In this document: positions 26,081 to 40,209 of the stretch, piece after piece
Numbering within the stretch: the first letter of the stretch is position 1
Layout: the number at the start of each line of letters is the position of its first letter
Source of the DNA: Halictus rubicundus
Lineage: Eukaryota; Arthropoda; Insecta; Hymenoptera; Halictidae
Assembly (NCBI RefSeq): GCF_050948215.1
Contig: NW_027488567.1
Location: 1,736,001-1,800,000 of the forward strand
Reading direction: 5' to 3'
Length of the DNA: 64,000 nucleotides
Program-made: the position numbers and the translations under genes
Notes under the pieces: generated by a model
Databases searched by the model: none
Told to the model about the DNA's origin: nothing
What the model saw: the letters and a program-made list of their open reading frames with translations, nothing else

Positions 26081-27391
26081 ATAGGATAGGATAGAGGATA
26101 GGATAGGATAGTATGGAGTATACGATAGAATTGAGGATTGGATAGGGTTGAGGATACGATAGGATAGAGGATAGGAGAAGATAGAGGATAGGATAGGATA
26201 GAGGATAGGATACGGTAGAGGATAGGATAGAGAATAGGATAGGATAGAGGATAGGGGATTGGATCGGATACAGGATAGGAGACGGTAGAGGATTGGATAG
26301 GATAGAGGATAGGATAGGATAGAGGATATTATAGGATAGAGGATATAATAGGATGGAGGATAGGATAGGATAGAGGATAAGATAGGATAGAGGATAACAT
26401 AGGTGATTGGATAGGATAGAGGATAGGAGACGATAGAGGATAGGATAGGTTTCATGATAGGATAGGAAAGATTACAGGATAGGATACAGGATACGATATT
26501 ATAGAGGATAGGATACGATAGAGGATAGGATAGGATAGAGGATAGGATAGGATAGAGGATAGGATAGGATAGAGAATAGGATACGATAGAGGATAGGATA
26601 GGATATAGGATAGGATAGGATAGAGGATAGGATAGGATAGAGGATTGGATAGGATAGAGGATACCATAGGATAGAGGATACCATAGGATAGAGGATAGGA
26701 TAGGATTGAGGATAGGATAGGAAAGAGGACAGGATAGGATACAGGATACGATATTATAGAGGATAGGATAGGATAGAGGATAGGATAGAGAATAGGATAG
26801 GATTGAGGATAGGGGATTGGATCGGATACAGGATAGGAGACGGTAGAGGATTGGATAGGATAGAGGATAGGATAGGATAGAGGATATTATAGGATAGAGG
26901 ATATAATACGATGGAGGATAGGATAGGATAGAGGATAAGATAAGATAGAGGATAACATAGGGGATTGGATAGGATAGAGGATAGGAGACGATAGAGGATA
27001 GGATAGGATTGATGATAGGATAGGAAAGATTACAGGATAGGATACAGGATACGATATTATAGAGGATACGATATTGTAGAGGATAGGATACGATAGAGGA
27101 TTGGATAGGATAGAGGATAGGATAGGATAGAGGATAGGATATTGTAGAGGATAGGATACGATAGAGGATTGGATAGGATAGAGGATAGGATAGGATAGAG
27201 GATAGGATACGATAGAGGATAGGATAGGATATAGGATAGGATAGGCTAGAGGATAGGATAGGATAGAGGATAGGATAGGATAGAGGATTGGATAGGATAG
27301 AGGATACCATAGGATAGACGATACGATAGGATTGAGGATAGGATAGGAAAGAGGACAGGGTAGGATACAGGATACGATATTATAGAGGATA
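26081..27391 (+). repeat. 1.3-kb block, right copy (partner at 18,056)
   Basis: Displaced copy of 18,056-19,383, shorter by one 17-mer near 27,180. About 6.7 kb of other satellite separates the two copies, so this is not a simple tandem duplication; either a larger duplication was later broken up, or the block moved by gene conversion. Confidence 0.85.
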
Positions 27392-28320
27392 GGATAGGAT
27401 AGAGGATAGGATAGGATAGAGGATAGGATAGGATAGAGGATAGGATAGCATAGAGGATAGGATAGGATAGAGGATAGGATAGGATGGAGGATAAGATAGA
27501 GGATTGGATAGAATAGAAGACAGGATACGATAGAGGATAGGATATGATAGAGGATAGGATAGGATATGAGATTGGATAGGATAGAGGATGCGATAGGATA
27601 GAGGATAGGAGAGGATAGAGGATCTGATAGGATAGAGGATAGTATAGGATACAGGATAGGATAGGATAGAGGATAGGACAGGATAGAGGATAGGATAGGA
27701 TAGAGGATAGGATAGAGGATAGGATACGGATAGAGGATAGGATAGGATAGCGGATAGGATAGTATGGAGTATACGATAGAATTGAGGATAGGATAGGGTT
27801 GAGGATACGATAGGATAGAGGATAGGATAGGATAGAGGATAGGATACGGTAGAGGATAGGCTAGAGAATAGGATAGGATAGAGGATAGGGGATTGGATCG
27901 GATACAGGATAGGAGACGGTAGAGGATTGGATAGGATAGAGGATAGGATAGGATAGAGGATATTATAGGATAGAGGATATAATAGGATGGAGGATATAAT
28001 AGGATAGAGGATAAGATAAGATAGAGGATAACATAGGGGATTGGATAGGATAGAGGATAGGAGACGATAGATTATAGGATAGGATTGATGATAGGATAGG
28101 AAAGATTACAGGATAGGATACAGGATACGATATTATAGAGGATAGGATACGATAGAGGATAGGATACGGATAGAGGATAGGATAGGATAGAGGAGAGGAT
28201 AGAGGATAGGATAGAGGATTGGATAGGATAGAGGATATTATAGGATAGAGGATAGGATAGGATGGTGGATAGGATGGGATAGAGGATAACATAGGGGATT
28301 GGATAGGATAGAGGATAGGA
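27380..28320 (+). repeat. 1,300-bp tandem unit, first copy
   Basis: All landmarks recur 1,300 bases downstream, for example GCATAGAGG at 27,448 and 28,748 and the GATCTGATAG variant near 27,621 and 28,921. The match ends at 28,321, where GGAGACG faces GGATACG in the second copy. I saw no difference within the 941 bases compared. Confidence 0.88.
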
Positions 28321-28679
28321 GACGATAGAGGATAGGATAGGATAGAGGATAGGATAGGATAGAGGATATTATACGATAGAGGATAGGATAGGATAGAGGA
28401 TAGGATATTGTAGAGGATAGGATACGATAGAGGATTGGATAGGATAGAGGATAGGATAGGATAGAGGATAGGATAGGATAGAGGATAGGATACGATAGAG
28501 GATAGGATAGGATATAGGATAGGATAGGCTAGAGGATAGGATAGGATAGAGGATAGGATAGGATAGAGGATTGGATAGGATAGAGGATACCATAGGATAG
28601 ACGATACGATAGGATTGAGGATAGGATAGGAAAGAGGACAGGGTAGGATACAGGATACGATATTATAGAGGATACGAAA

Positions 28680-29620
28680 TTATAGAGGATAGGATAGGAT
28701 AGAGGATAGGATAGGATAGAGGATAGGATAGGATAGAGGATAGGATAGCATAGAGGATAGGATAGGATAGAGGATAGGATAGGATGGAGGATAAGATAGA
28801 GGATTGGATAGAATAGAAGACAGGATACGATAGAGGATAGGATATGATAGAGGATAGGATAGGATATGAGATTGGATAGGATAGAGGATGCGATAGGATA
28901 GAGGATAGGAGAGGATAGAGGATCTGATAGGATAGAGGATAGTATAGGATACAGGATAGGATAGGATAGAGGATAGGACAGGATAGAGGATAGGATAGGA
29001 TAGAGGATAGGATAGAGGATAGGATACGGATAGAGGATAGGATAGGATAGCGGATAGGATAGTATGGAGTATACGATAGAATTGAGGATAGGATAGGGTT
29101 GAGGATACGATAGGATAGAGGATAGGATAGGATAGAGGATAGGATACGGTAGAGGATAGGCTAGAGAATAGGATAGGATAGAGGATAGGGGATTGGATCG
29201 GATACAGGATAGGAGACGGTAGAGGATTGGATAGGATAGAGGATAGGATAGGATAGAGGATATTATAGGATAGAGGATATAATAGGATGGAGGATATAAT
29301 AGGATAGAGGATAAGATAAGATAGAGGATAACATAGGGGATTGGATAGGATAGAGGATAGGAGACGATAGATTATAGGATAGGATTGATGATAGGATAGG
29401 AAAGATTACAGGATAGGATACAGGATACGATATTATAGAGGATAGGATACGATAGAGGATAGGATACGGATAGAGGATAGGATAGGATAGAGGAGAGGAT
29501 AGAGGATAGGATAGAGGATTGGATAGGATAGAGGATATTATAGGATAGAGGATAGGATAGGATGGTGGATAGGATGGGATAGAGGATAACATAGGGGATT
29601 GGATAGGATAGAGGATAGGA
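28680..29620 (+). repeat. 1,300-bp tandem unit, second copy
   Basis: Second copy of the 1,300-bp unit. About 360 bases of non-shared satellite (28,321-28,679) fill the rest of the period. Its right half also belongs to a block re-used at 35,171. Confidence 0.88.
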
Positions 29621-29965
29621 TACGATAGAGGATAGGATAGGATAGAGGATAGGATAGGATAGAGGATAGGATAGGATAGAGGATATTATACGATAGAGGA
29701 TAGGATAGGATATAGGATAGGATAGGATAGAGGATAGGATAGTATAGAGGATAGGATAGGATACAGGATAGGATAGGATAGAGGATTGGATAGGATAGAG
29801 GATACCTTAGGATAGACGATAGGATAGGATTGAGGATAGGATAGGAAAGAGGACAGGATAGGTTACAGGATACGATATTATAGAGGATACGATATTATAG
29901 AGGATAGGATAGGATAGAGGATAGGATAGGATAGAGGATAGGATAGGATAGAGGATAGGATAGGA
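28981..29965 (+). repeat. 985-bp block, left copy (partner at 35,171)
   Basis: The shift is 6,190 bases with no net indel across 985 bases (CTAGAGAATA at 29,161 and 35,351; AGAGGATAAC at 29,581 and 35,771). Substitutions in the partner include GATTGAATC for GATTGGATC, ATTGAGTATA for ATTGAGGATA and ATAGAGG for ATACAGG. Confidence 0.86.
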
Positions 29966-30699
29966 TGGAGGATACGATATTATAGAGGATAGGATAGGAT
30001 AGAGGATAGGATAGGATAGAGGATAGGATAGGATAGAGGATAGGATAGGATAGAGGATAGGATAGGATAGAGGATAGGATAGGATAGAGGATAGGATAGG
30101 ATAGAGGATAGGATAGGATAGAGGATAGGATACGGATAGAGGATAGGATAGGATAGAGGATAGGATAGGATAGAGGAGAGGATAGAGGATAGGATAGAGG
30201 ATTGGATAGGATAGGGGATATTATAGGATAGAGGATAGGATAGGATATAGGATAGGATAGGATAGAGGATAGGATAGGATTGAGGATAGGATAGGAAAGA
30301 GGACAGGATGGGATACAGGATACGATATTATAGAGGATACGATATTGTAGAGGATAGGATAGGGTAGAGGATAGGATAGGATAGAGGATAGGATAGGATA
30401 GAGGAGAGGATAGGAGAGAGGATAGGATAGGACAGAGGATAGGATAGGATAGAGGATAGGATAGGATAGAGGAGAGGATAGGAGAGAGGATAGGATAGGA
30501 CAGAGGATAGGATAGGATAGAGGATAGGATAGGATATAGGATAGGATAGGATAGAGGATAGGATAGGATAGAGGATAGGATAGGATAGAGGATTGGATAG
30601 GATAGAGGATAGTATAGGATAGAGGATAGGATAGGATAGAGGATAGGATAGAGGATAGGATACGGATAGAGGATAGGATAGGATAGCGGATAGGATAGT

Positions 30700-31790
30700 A
30701 TGGAGGAGAGGATAGAGGATAGGATAGAGGATTGGATAGGATAGAGGATATTATAGGATAGAGGATAGGATAGGATGGTGGATAGGATGGGATAGAGGAT
30801 AACATAGGGGATTGGATAGGATAGAGGATAGGATAGGATAGAGGATAGGATAGGATAGAGGATAGGATAGGATAGAGGATATTATACGATAGAGGATAGG
30901 ATAGGATATAGGATAGGATAGGATAGAGGATAGGATAGTATAGAGGATAGGATAGGATAGAGGATAGGATAGGATAGAGGATTGGATAGGATAGAGGATA
31001 CCTTAGGATAGACGATAGGATAGGATTGAGGATAGGATAGGAAAGAGGACAGGATAGGTTACAGGATACGATATTATAGAGGATACGATATTATAGAGGA
31101 TAGGATAGGATAGAGGATAGGATAGGATAGAGGATAGGATAGGATAGAGGATAGGATAGGATAGAGGATAGGATAGGATAGAGGATAGGATAGGATAGAG
31201 GATAGGATAGGATAGAGGATAGGATACGGATAGAGGATAGGATAGGATAGAGGATAGGATAGGATAGAGGAGAGGATAGGATAGAGGAGAGGATAGAGGA
31301 TAGGATAGAGGATTGGATAGGATAGAGGATATTATAGGATAGAGGATAGGATAGGATGGAGGATAGGATAGGATAGAGGATAACATAGGGGATTGGATAG
31401 GATAGAGGATGGGAGACGATGGAGGATAGGATAGGATTGATGATAGGATAGGAAATATTACAGGATAGGATACAGGATACGATATTATAGAGGATAGGAT
31501 GGGATAGAGGATAGGATAGGATGGAGGATAGGATAGGATAGAGGATAGCATAGGATAGAGGATAGGATAGGATATAGGATAGGATAGGATAGAGGATAGG
31601 ATAGGATACAGGATACGATATTATATAGGATACGATATTATAGAGGATAGGATAGGATAGAGGATAGGATAGGATAGAGGACACCAAAGGATAGAGGATA
31701 GGATAGGATTGAGGATAGGATAGGAAAGAGGACAGGATGGGATACAGGATACGATATTATAGAGGATACGATATTGTAGAGGATAGGATA
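30700..31790 (+). repeat. 1.1-kb block, left copy (partner at 35,677)
   Basis: The shift is 4,977 at GGTGG (30,777 and 35,754), then 4,994 from about 30,840 onwards (AGTATAGAGG at 30,937 and 35,931; ACACCAAAGG at 31,681 and 36,675). The 17-base step is one monomer. Near 31,790 the right copy gains another 17-mer. Confidence 0.82.
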
Positions 31791-32737
31791 GGATAGAGGA
31801 TAGGATAGGATAGAGGAGAGGATAGGAGAGAGGATAGGATAGGATAGAGGATAGGATAGGATAGAGGATAGGATAGGATAGAGGATAGGATAGGACAGAG
31901 GATAGGATAGGATAGAGGATAGGACAGGATATAGGATAGGATAGGATAGAGGATAGGATAGGATAGAGGATAGGATAGGATAGAGGATTGGATATGATAG
32001 AGGATACCAAAGGATAGAGGATAGAATAGGATTGTGGATAGGATAGGAAAGAGGACAGGATAGGATACAGGATACGATATTATAGAGGATACGATATTGT
32101 AGAGGATAGGATAGGATAGAGGATAGGATAGGATAGAGGAGAGGATAGGAGAGAGGATAGGATAGGACAGAGGATAGGATAGGATAGAGGATAGGATAGG
32201 ATAGAGGATAGGATAGGATAGGATAGAGGATAGGATAGGATAGAGGATAGGATAGGATAGAGGATAGGATAGGATAGAGGATAGTATAGGATAGAGGATA
32301 GGATAGGATAGAGGATAGGATAGGATAGAGGATAGGATAGGATAGAGGATAAGATAGGATAGAGGATAACATAGGGGATTGGATAGGATAGAGGATGGGA
32401 GACGATGGAGGATAGGATAGGATTGATGATAGGATAGGAAAGATTACAGGATAGGATACAGGATACGATATTATAGAGGATACGATATTATAGAGGATAG
32501 GATAGGATAGAGGATAGGATAGGATAGAGGATAGGATACGGATAGAGGATAGGATAGGATAGAGGATAGGATAGGATAGAGGAGAGGATAGAGGATAGGA
32601 TAGAGGATTGGATAGGATAGAGGATATTATAGGATAGAGGATAGGATAGGATGGAGGATAGGATAGGATAGAGGATAACATAGGGGATTGGATAGGATAG
32701 AGGATGGGAGACGATGGAGGATAGGATAGGATTGAGG
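31681..32737 (+). repeat. ~1.04-kb tandem unit, first copy
   Basis: ACACCAAAGG at 31,681 recurs at 32,738 (shift 1,057). The CCAAAGG variant followed by GATAGAATAGGATTGTGG recurs at a shift of 1,023 (32,007 and 33,030), and the AAGATAGGAT variant at 1,040 (32,351 and 33,391). The three shifts differ by exactly 17, which means single monomers were gained or lost between the copies. Confidence 0.84.
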
Positions 32738-33635
32738 ACACCAAAGGATAGAGGATAGGATAGGATTGAGGATAGGATAGGAAAGAGGACAGGATGGGAT
32801 ACAGGATACGATATTATAGAGGATACGATATTGTAGAGGATAGGATAGGGTAGAGGATAGGATAGGATAGAGGATAGGATAGGATAGAGGAGAGGATAGG
32901 AGAGAGGATAGGATAGGACAGAGGATAGGATAGGATAGAGGATAGGATAGGATATAGGATAGGATAGGATAGAGGATAGGATAGGATAGAGGATAGGATA
33001 GGATAGAGGATTGGATATGATAGAGGATACCAAAGGATAGAGGATAGAATAGGATTGTGGATAGGATAGGAAAGAGGACAGGATAGGATACAGGATACGA
33101 TATTATAGAGGATACGATATTGTAGAGGATAGGATAGGATAGAGGATAGGATAGGATAGAGGAGAGGATAGGAGAGAGGATATGATAGGACAGAGGATAG
33201 GATAGGATAGAGGATAGGATAGGATAGAGGATAGGATAGGATAGGATAGAGGATAGGATAGGATAGAGGATAGGATAGGATAGAGGATAGGATAGGATAG
33301 AGGATAGGATAGGATAGAGGATAGTATAGGATAGAGGATAGGATAGGATAGAGGATAGGATAGGATAGAGGATAGGATAGGATAGAGGATAAGATAGGAT
33401 AGAGGATAACATAGGGGATTGGATAGGATAGAGGATGGGAGACGATGGAGGATAGGATAGGATTGATGATAGGATAGGAAAGATTACAGGATAGGATACA
33501 GGATACGATATTATAGAGGATACGATATTATAGAGGATAGGATAGGATAGAGGATAGGATAGGATAGAGGATAGGATAGGATAGAGGATAGGATAGGATA
33601 GAGGATTGGATAGGATAGAGGATACCATAGGATAG
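32738..33635 (+). repeat. ~1.04-kb tandem unit, second copy
   Basis: Second copy of the ~1.04-kb unit, shorter at its right end. Related sequence is seen again from 36,675 to about 37,500. Confidence 0.84.
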
Positions 33636-34727
33636 ACGAAACGATAGGATTGAGGATAGGATAGGAAAGAGGACAGGGTAGGATACAGGATACGATATTA
33701 TAGAGGATACGAAATTATAGAGGATAGGATAGGATAGAGGATAGGATAGGATAGAGGATAGGATAGGATATAGGATAGGATAGGATAGAGGATAGGATAG
33801 GATAGAGGATAGGATACGGATAGAGGATAGGATACGGATAGAGGATAGGATAGGATAGAGGATAGGATAGAGGATTGGATAGGATAGAGGATATTATAGG
33901 ATAGAGGATAGGATAGGATGGAGGATAGGATAGGATAGAGGATAACATAGGGGATTGGATAGGATAGAGGATAGGATACGATAGAGGATAGGATAGGATA
34001 GAGGATAGGATAGGATAGAGGATAGGATAGGATAGAGGATAGGATACGATAGAGGATAGGATAGGATATAGGATAGGATAGGATAGAGGATAGGATAGGA
34101 TAGAGGATAGGATAGGATAGAGGATTGGATAGGATAGAGGATACCATAGGATAGACGATAGGATAGGATTGAGGATAGGATAGGAAAGAGGACAGGATAG
34201 GTTACAGGATACGATATTATAGAGGATACGATATTGTAGAGGCTAGGATAGGATAGAGGATAGGATAGGATAGAGGATAGGATAGGATAGAGGATAGGAT
34301 AGGATAGAGGATAGGATAGGATAGAGGATAGGATAGGATAGAGGATAGGATAGGATAGAGGATAGGATAGGATAGAGGATAGGATAGGATAGAGGAGAGA
34401 ATAGAGGATAGGATAGAGGATTGGATAGGATAGAGGATATTATATTATAGAGGATAGGATAGGATGGAGGATAGGATAGGATAGAGGATAACATAGGGGA
34501 TTGGATAGGATAGAGGATGGGAGACGATGGAGGATAGGATAGGATTGATGATAGGATAGGAAATATTACAGGATAGGATACAGGATAGGATATTATAGAG
34601 GATACGATATTATAGAGGATAGGATAGGATAGAGGATAGGACAGGATGGAGGATAGGATAGGATAGAGGATAGCATAGGATAGAGGATAGGATAGGATAT
34701 AGGATAGGATAGGATAGAGGATAGGAT
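33636..34727 (+). repeat. 1.1-kb block, right copy (partner at 22,645)
   Basis: Copy of the block at 22,645, displaced about 11 kb, the longest displacement I could follow in the window. Edges are approximate. Confidence 0.75.
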
Positions 34728-35170
34728 AGGATACAGGATACGATATTATAGAGGATACAATATTATAGAGGATAGGATAGGATAGAGGATAGGATAGGAT
34801 AGAGGATAGGATAGGATAGAGGATAGGATAGGATAGAGGATAGGATAGGATAGAGGATAGGATAGGATATAGGATAGGATAGGATAGAGGATAGGATAGG
34901 ATTGAGGATAGGATAGGAAAGAGGACAGGATGGGATACAGGATACGATATTATAGAGGATACGATATTGTAGAGGATAGGATAGGGTAGAGGATAGGATA
35001 GGATAGAGGATAGGATAGGATAGAGGAGAGGATAGGAGAGAGGATAGGATAGGACAGAGGATAGGATAGGATAGAGGATAGGATAGGATATAGGATAGGA
35101 TAGGATAGAGGATAGGATAGGATAGAGGATAGGATAGGATAGAGGATTGGATAGGATAGAGGATAGTATA

Positions 35171-36155
35171 GGATAGAGGATAGGATAGGATAGAGGATAG
35201 GATAGAGGATAGGATACGGATAGAGGATAGGATAGGATAGCGGATAGGATAGTATGGAGTATACGATAGAATTGAGTATAGGATAGGGTTGAGGATACGA
35301 TAGGATAGAGGATAGGATAGGATAGAGGATAGGATACGGTAGAGGATAGGCTAGAGAATAGGATAGGATAGAGGATAGGGGATTGAATCGGATACAGGAT
35401 AGGAGACGGTAGAGGATTGGATAGGATAGAGGATAGGATAGGATAGAGGATATTATAGGATAGAGGATATAATAGGATGGAGGATATAAGAGGATAGAGG
35501 ATAAGATAAGATAGAGGATAACATAGGGGATTGGATAGGATAGAGGATAGGAGACGATAGATTATAGGATAGGATTGATGATAGGATAGGAAAGATTACA
35601 GGATAGGATACAGGATACGATATTATAGAGGATAGGATACGATAGAGGATAGGATACGGATAGAGGATAGGATAGGATAGAGGAGAGGATAGAGGATAGG
35701 ATAGAGGATTGGATAGGATAGAGGATATTATAGGATAGAGGATAGGATAGGATGGTGGATAGGATGGGATAGAGGATAACATAGGGGATTGGATAGGATA
35801 GAGGATAGGATACGATAGAGGATAGGATAGGATAGAGGATAGGATAGGATAGAGGATAGGATAGGATAGAGGATATTATACGATAGAGGATAGGATAGGA
35901 TATAGGATAGGATAGGATAGAGGATAGGATAGTATAGAGGATAGGATAGGATAGAGGATAGGATAGGATAGAGGATTGGATAGGATAGAGGATACCTTAG
36001 GATAGACGATAGGATAGGATTGAGGATAGGATAGGAAAGAGGACAGGATAGGTTACAGGATACGATATTATAGAGGATACGATATTATAGAGGATAGGAT
36101 AGGATAGAGGATAGGATAGGATAGAGGATAGGATAGGATAGAGGATAGGATAGGA
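35171..36155 (+). repeat. 985-bp block, right copy (partner at 28,981)
   Basis: Copy of 28,981-29,965. Its right part overlaps the block shared with 30,7xx-31,79x, so this stretch is a junction of two differently sourced blocks. Confidence 0.86.
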
Positions 36156-36784
36156 TAGAGGATAGGATAGGATAGAGGATAGGATAGGATAGAGGATAGG
36201 ATAGGATAGAGGATAGGATACGGATAGAGGATAGGATAGGATAGAGGATAGGATAGGATAGAGGAGAGGATAGGATAGAGGAGAGGATAGAGGATAGGAT
36301 AGAGGATTGGATAGGATAGAGGATATTATAGGATAGAGGATAGGATAGGATGGAGGATAGGATAGGATAGAGGATAACATAGGGGATTGGATAGGATAGA
36401 GGATGGGAGACGATGGAGGATAGGATAGGATTGATGATAGGATAGGAAATATTACAGGATAGGATACAGGATACGATATTATAGAGGATAGGATAGGATA
36501 GAGGATAGGATAGGATGGAGGATAGGATAGGATAGAGGATAGCATAGGATAGAGGATAGGATAGGATATAGGATAGGATAGGATAGAGGATAGGATAGGA
36601 TACAGGATACGATATTATAGAGGATACGATATTATAGAGGATAGGATAGGATAGAGGATAGGATAGGATAGAGGACACCAAAGGATAGAGGATAGGATAG
36701 GATTGAGGATAGGATAGGAAAGAGGACAGGATGGGATACAGGATACGATATTATAGAGGATACGATATTGTAGAGGATAGGATA
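35677..36784 (+). repeat. 1.1-kb block, right copy (partner at 30,700)
   Basis: Copy of the 30.7-31.8 kb block, with one-monomer differences at both ends. It carries the diagnostic CCTTAGGATAGACG variant near 35,995, shared with 29,805 and 31,001. Confidence 0.82.
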
Positions 36785-38299
36785 GGGTAGAGGATAGGAT
36801 AGGATAGAGGATAGGATAGGATAGAGGAGAGGATAGGAGAGAGGATAGGATAGGACAGAGGATAGGATAGGATAGAGGATAGGATAGGATAGAGGATAGG
36901 ATAGGATAGAGGATTGGATATGATAGAGGATACCAAAGGATAGAGGATAGAATAGGATTGTGGATAGGATAGGAAAGAGGACAGGATAGGATACAGGATA
37001 CGATATTATAGAGGATACGATATTGTAGAGGATAGGATAGGATAGAGGATAGGATAGGATAGAGGAGAGGATAGGAGAGAGGATAGGATAGGACAGAGGA
37101 TAGGATAGGATAGAGGATAGGATAGGATAGAGGATAGGATAGGATAGGATAGAGGATAGGATAGGATAGAGGATAGGATAGGATAGAGGATAGGATAGGA
37201 TAGAGGATAGTATAGGATAGAGGATAGGATAGGATAGAGGATAGGATAGGATAGAGGATAGGATAGGATAGAGGATAAGATAGGATAGAGGATAACATAG
37301 GGGATTGGATAGGATAGAGGGTGGGAGACGATGGAGGATAGGATAGGATTGATGATAGGATAGGAAAGATTACAGGATAGGATACAGGATACGATATTAT
37401 AGAGGATACGATATTATAGAGGATAGGATAGGATAGAGGATAGGATAGGATAGAGGATAGGATAGGATAGAGGATAGGATAGGATAGAGGATTGGATAGG
37501 ATAGAGGATACCATAGGATAGACGAAACGATAGGATTGAGGATAGGATAGGAAAGAGGACAGGGTAGGATACAGGATACGATATTATAGAGGATACGAAA
37601 TTATAGAGGATAGGATAGGATAGAGGATAGGATAGGATAGAGGATAGGATAGGATATAGGATAGGATAGGATAGAGGATAGGATAGGATAGAGGATAGGA
37701 TACGGATAGAGGATAGGATACGGATAGAGGATAGGATAGGATAGAGGATAGGATAGAGGATTGGATAGGATAGAGGATATTATAGGATAGAGGATAGGAT
37801 AGGATGGAGGATAGGATAGGAAAGAGGACAGGATAGGTTACAGGATACGATATTATAGAGGATACGATATTGTAGAGGCTAGGATAGGATAGAGGATAGG
37901 ATAGGATAGAGGATAGGATAGGATAGAGGATAGGATAGGATAGAGGATAGGATAGGATAGAGGATAGGATAGGATAGAGGATAGGATAGGATAGAGGATA
38001 GGATAGGATAGAGGATAGGATAGGATAGAGGAGAGAATAGAGGATAGGATAGAGGATGGGAGACGATGGAGGATAGGATAGGATTGATGATAGGATAGGA
38101 AAGATTACAGGATAGGATACAGGATACGATATTATAGAGGATAGGATAGGATAGAGGATAGGATAGGATAGAGGATAGGATAGGATAGAGGATAGGATAC
38201 GATAGAGGATACGATATAGAATAGGATAGGATAGAGGATAGGGGATTGGATCGGATACAGGATAGGAGACGGTAGAGGATTGGATAGGATAGAGGATAT
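36785..38299 (+). repeat. mosaic satellite segment
   Basis: From 36,785 to about 37,500 this continues a sequence related to both ~1.04-kb tandem units. From about 37,525 it resembles the 33.6-34.4 kb block with a deletion near 37,810. No gene. Confidence 0.7.
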
Positions 38300-40209
38300 T
38301 ATAGGATAGAGGATATGATAGGATGGAGGATAGAATAGGATAGAGGATAAGATAGGATAGAGGATAACATAGGGGATTGGATAGGATAGAGGATAGGAGA
38401 CGATAGAGGATAGGATAGGATTGATGATAGGATAGGATAGTTGATATGATAGGATACAGGATAGGATAGGATAGAGGATAGGATAGGATAGAGGATAGGA
38501 TACGATAGAGGATAGGATAGGATATAGGATAGGATAGGCTAGAGGATAGGATAGGATAGAGGATAGGATAGGATCGAGGATTGGATAGGATAGAGGATAC
38601 CATAGGATAGACGATACGATAGGATTCAGGATAGGATAGGAAAGAGGACAGGATGGGATACAGGATACGATATTATAGAGGATACGATATTGTAGAGGAT
38701 AGGATAGGGTAGAGGATAGGATAGGATAGAGGATAGGATAGGATAGAGGAGAGGATAGGAGAGAGGATAGGATAGGACAGAGGATAGGATAGGATAGAGG
38801 ATAGGATAGGATATAGGATAGGATAGGATAGAGGATAGGATAGGATAGAGGATAGGATAGGATAGAGGATTGGATAGGATAGAGGATAGTATAGGATAGA
38901 GGATAGGATAGGATAGAGGATAGTATAGGATAGAGGATAGGATAGGATAGAGGATAAGATAGGATAGAGGATAACATAGGGGATTGGATAGGATAGAGGA
39001 TGGGAGACGATGGAGGATAGGATAGGATTGATGATAGGATAGGAAAGATTACAGGATAGGATACAGGATACGATATTATAGAGGATACGATATTATAGAG
39101 GATAGGATAGGATAGAGGATAGGATAGGATAGAGGATAGGATACGATAGAGGATACGATATAGAATAGGATAGGATAGAGGATAGGGGATTGGATCGGAT
39201 ACAGGATAGGAGACGGTAGAGGATTGGATAGGATAGAGGATATTATAGGATAGAGGATATGATAGGATGGAGGATAGAATAGGATAGAGGATAAGATAGG
39301 ATAGAGGATAACATAGGGGATTGGATAGGATAGAGGATAGGAGACGATAGAGGATAGGATAGGATTGATGATAGGATAGGAAAGATTACAGGATAGGATA
39401 CAGGATACGATATTATAGAGGATACGATATTATAGAGGATAGGATAGGATAGAGGATAGGATAGGATGGAGGATAGGATAGGACAGAGGATAGGATAGGA
39501 TAGAGGATAGGATAGGATAGGATATAGGATAGGATAGGATAGAGGATAGGATAGGATAGAGGATAGGATAGGATATTTGATATGATAGGATACAGGATAG
39601 GATAGGATAGAGGATAGGATAGGATAGAGGATAGGATATGATAGAGGATACCAAAGGATAGAGGATAGGATAGGATTGTGGATAGGATAGGAAAGAGGAC
39701 AGGATAGGATACAGGATACGATATTATAGAGGATACGATATTGTAGAGGATAGGATAGGATAGAGGAGAGGATAAGAGAGAGGATAGGATAGGACAGAGG
39801 ATAGGATAGGATAGAGGATAGGATAGAATAGAGGATAGGATAGGATAGAGGAAAGGATAGGATAGTTGATAGGATAGGATAGGATAGAGGATAGGATAGG
39901 ATAGTTGATAGGATAGGATACAGGATAGGATAGGATAGAGGATAGGATAGGATAGAGGATAGGATAGGATAGAGGATAGTATATGATAGAGGATAGGATA
40001 GGATAGAGGATAGGATAGGATAGAGGATAGGATAGGATAGAGGATAAGATAGGATAGAGGATAACATAGGGGATTGGATAGGATAGAGGATGGGAGACGA
40101 TGGAGGATAGGATAGGATTGATTATAGGATAGGAAAGATTACAGGATAGGATACAGGATACGATATTATAGAGGATAGGATAGGATAGAGGATAGGATAG
40201 GATAGAGGA
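38300..40209 (+). repeat. 1.9-kb block, left copy (partner at 44,740)
   Basis: The shift is 6,440 bases throughout (GGATGGAGGA at 38,321 and 44,761; AAAGAGGACA at 38,641 and 45,081; ATAACATAGG at 40,061 and 46,501), so there is no net indel over 1.9 kb. The match stops at 40,210, where GAGGATAAG faces GAGGAGAG. Substitutions are few, for example CGATATTATA here against CGTTATTATA at 45,109. Confidence 0.88.
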
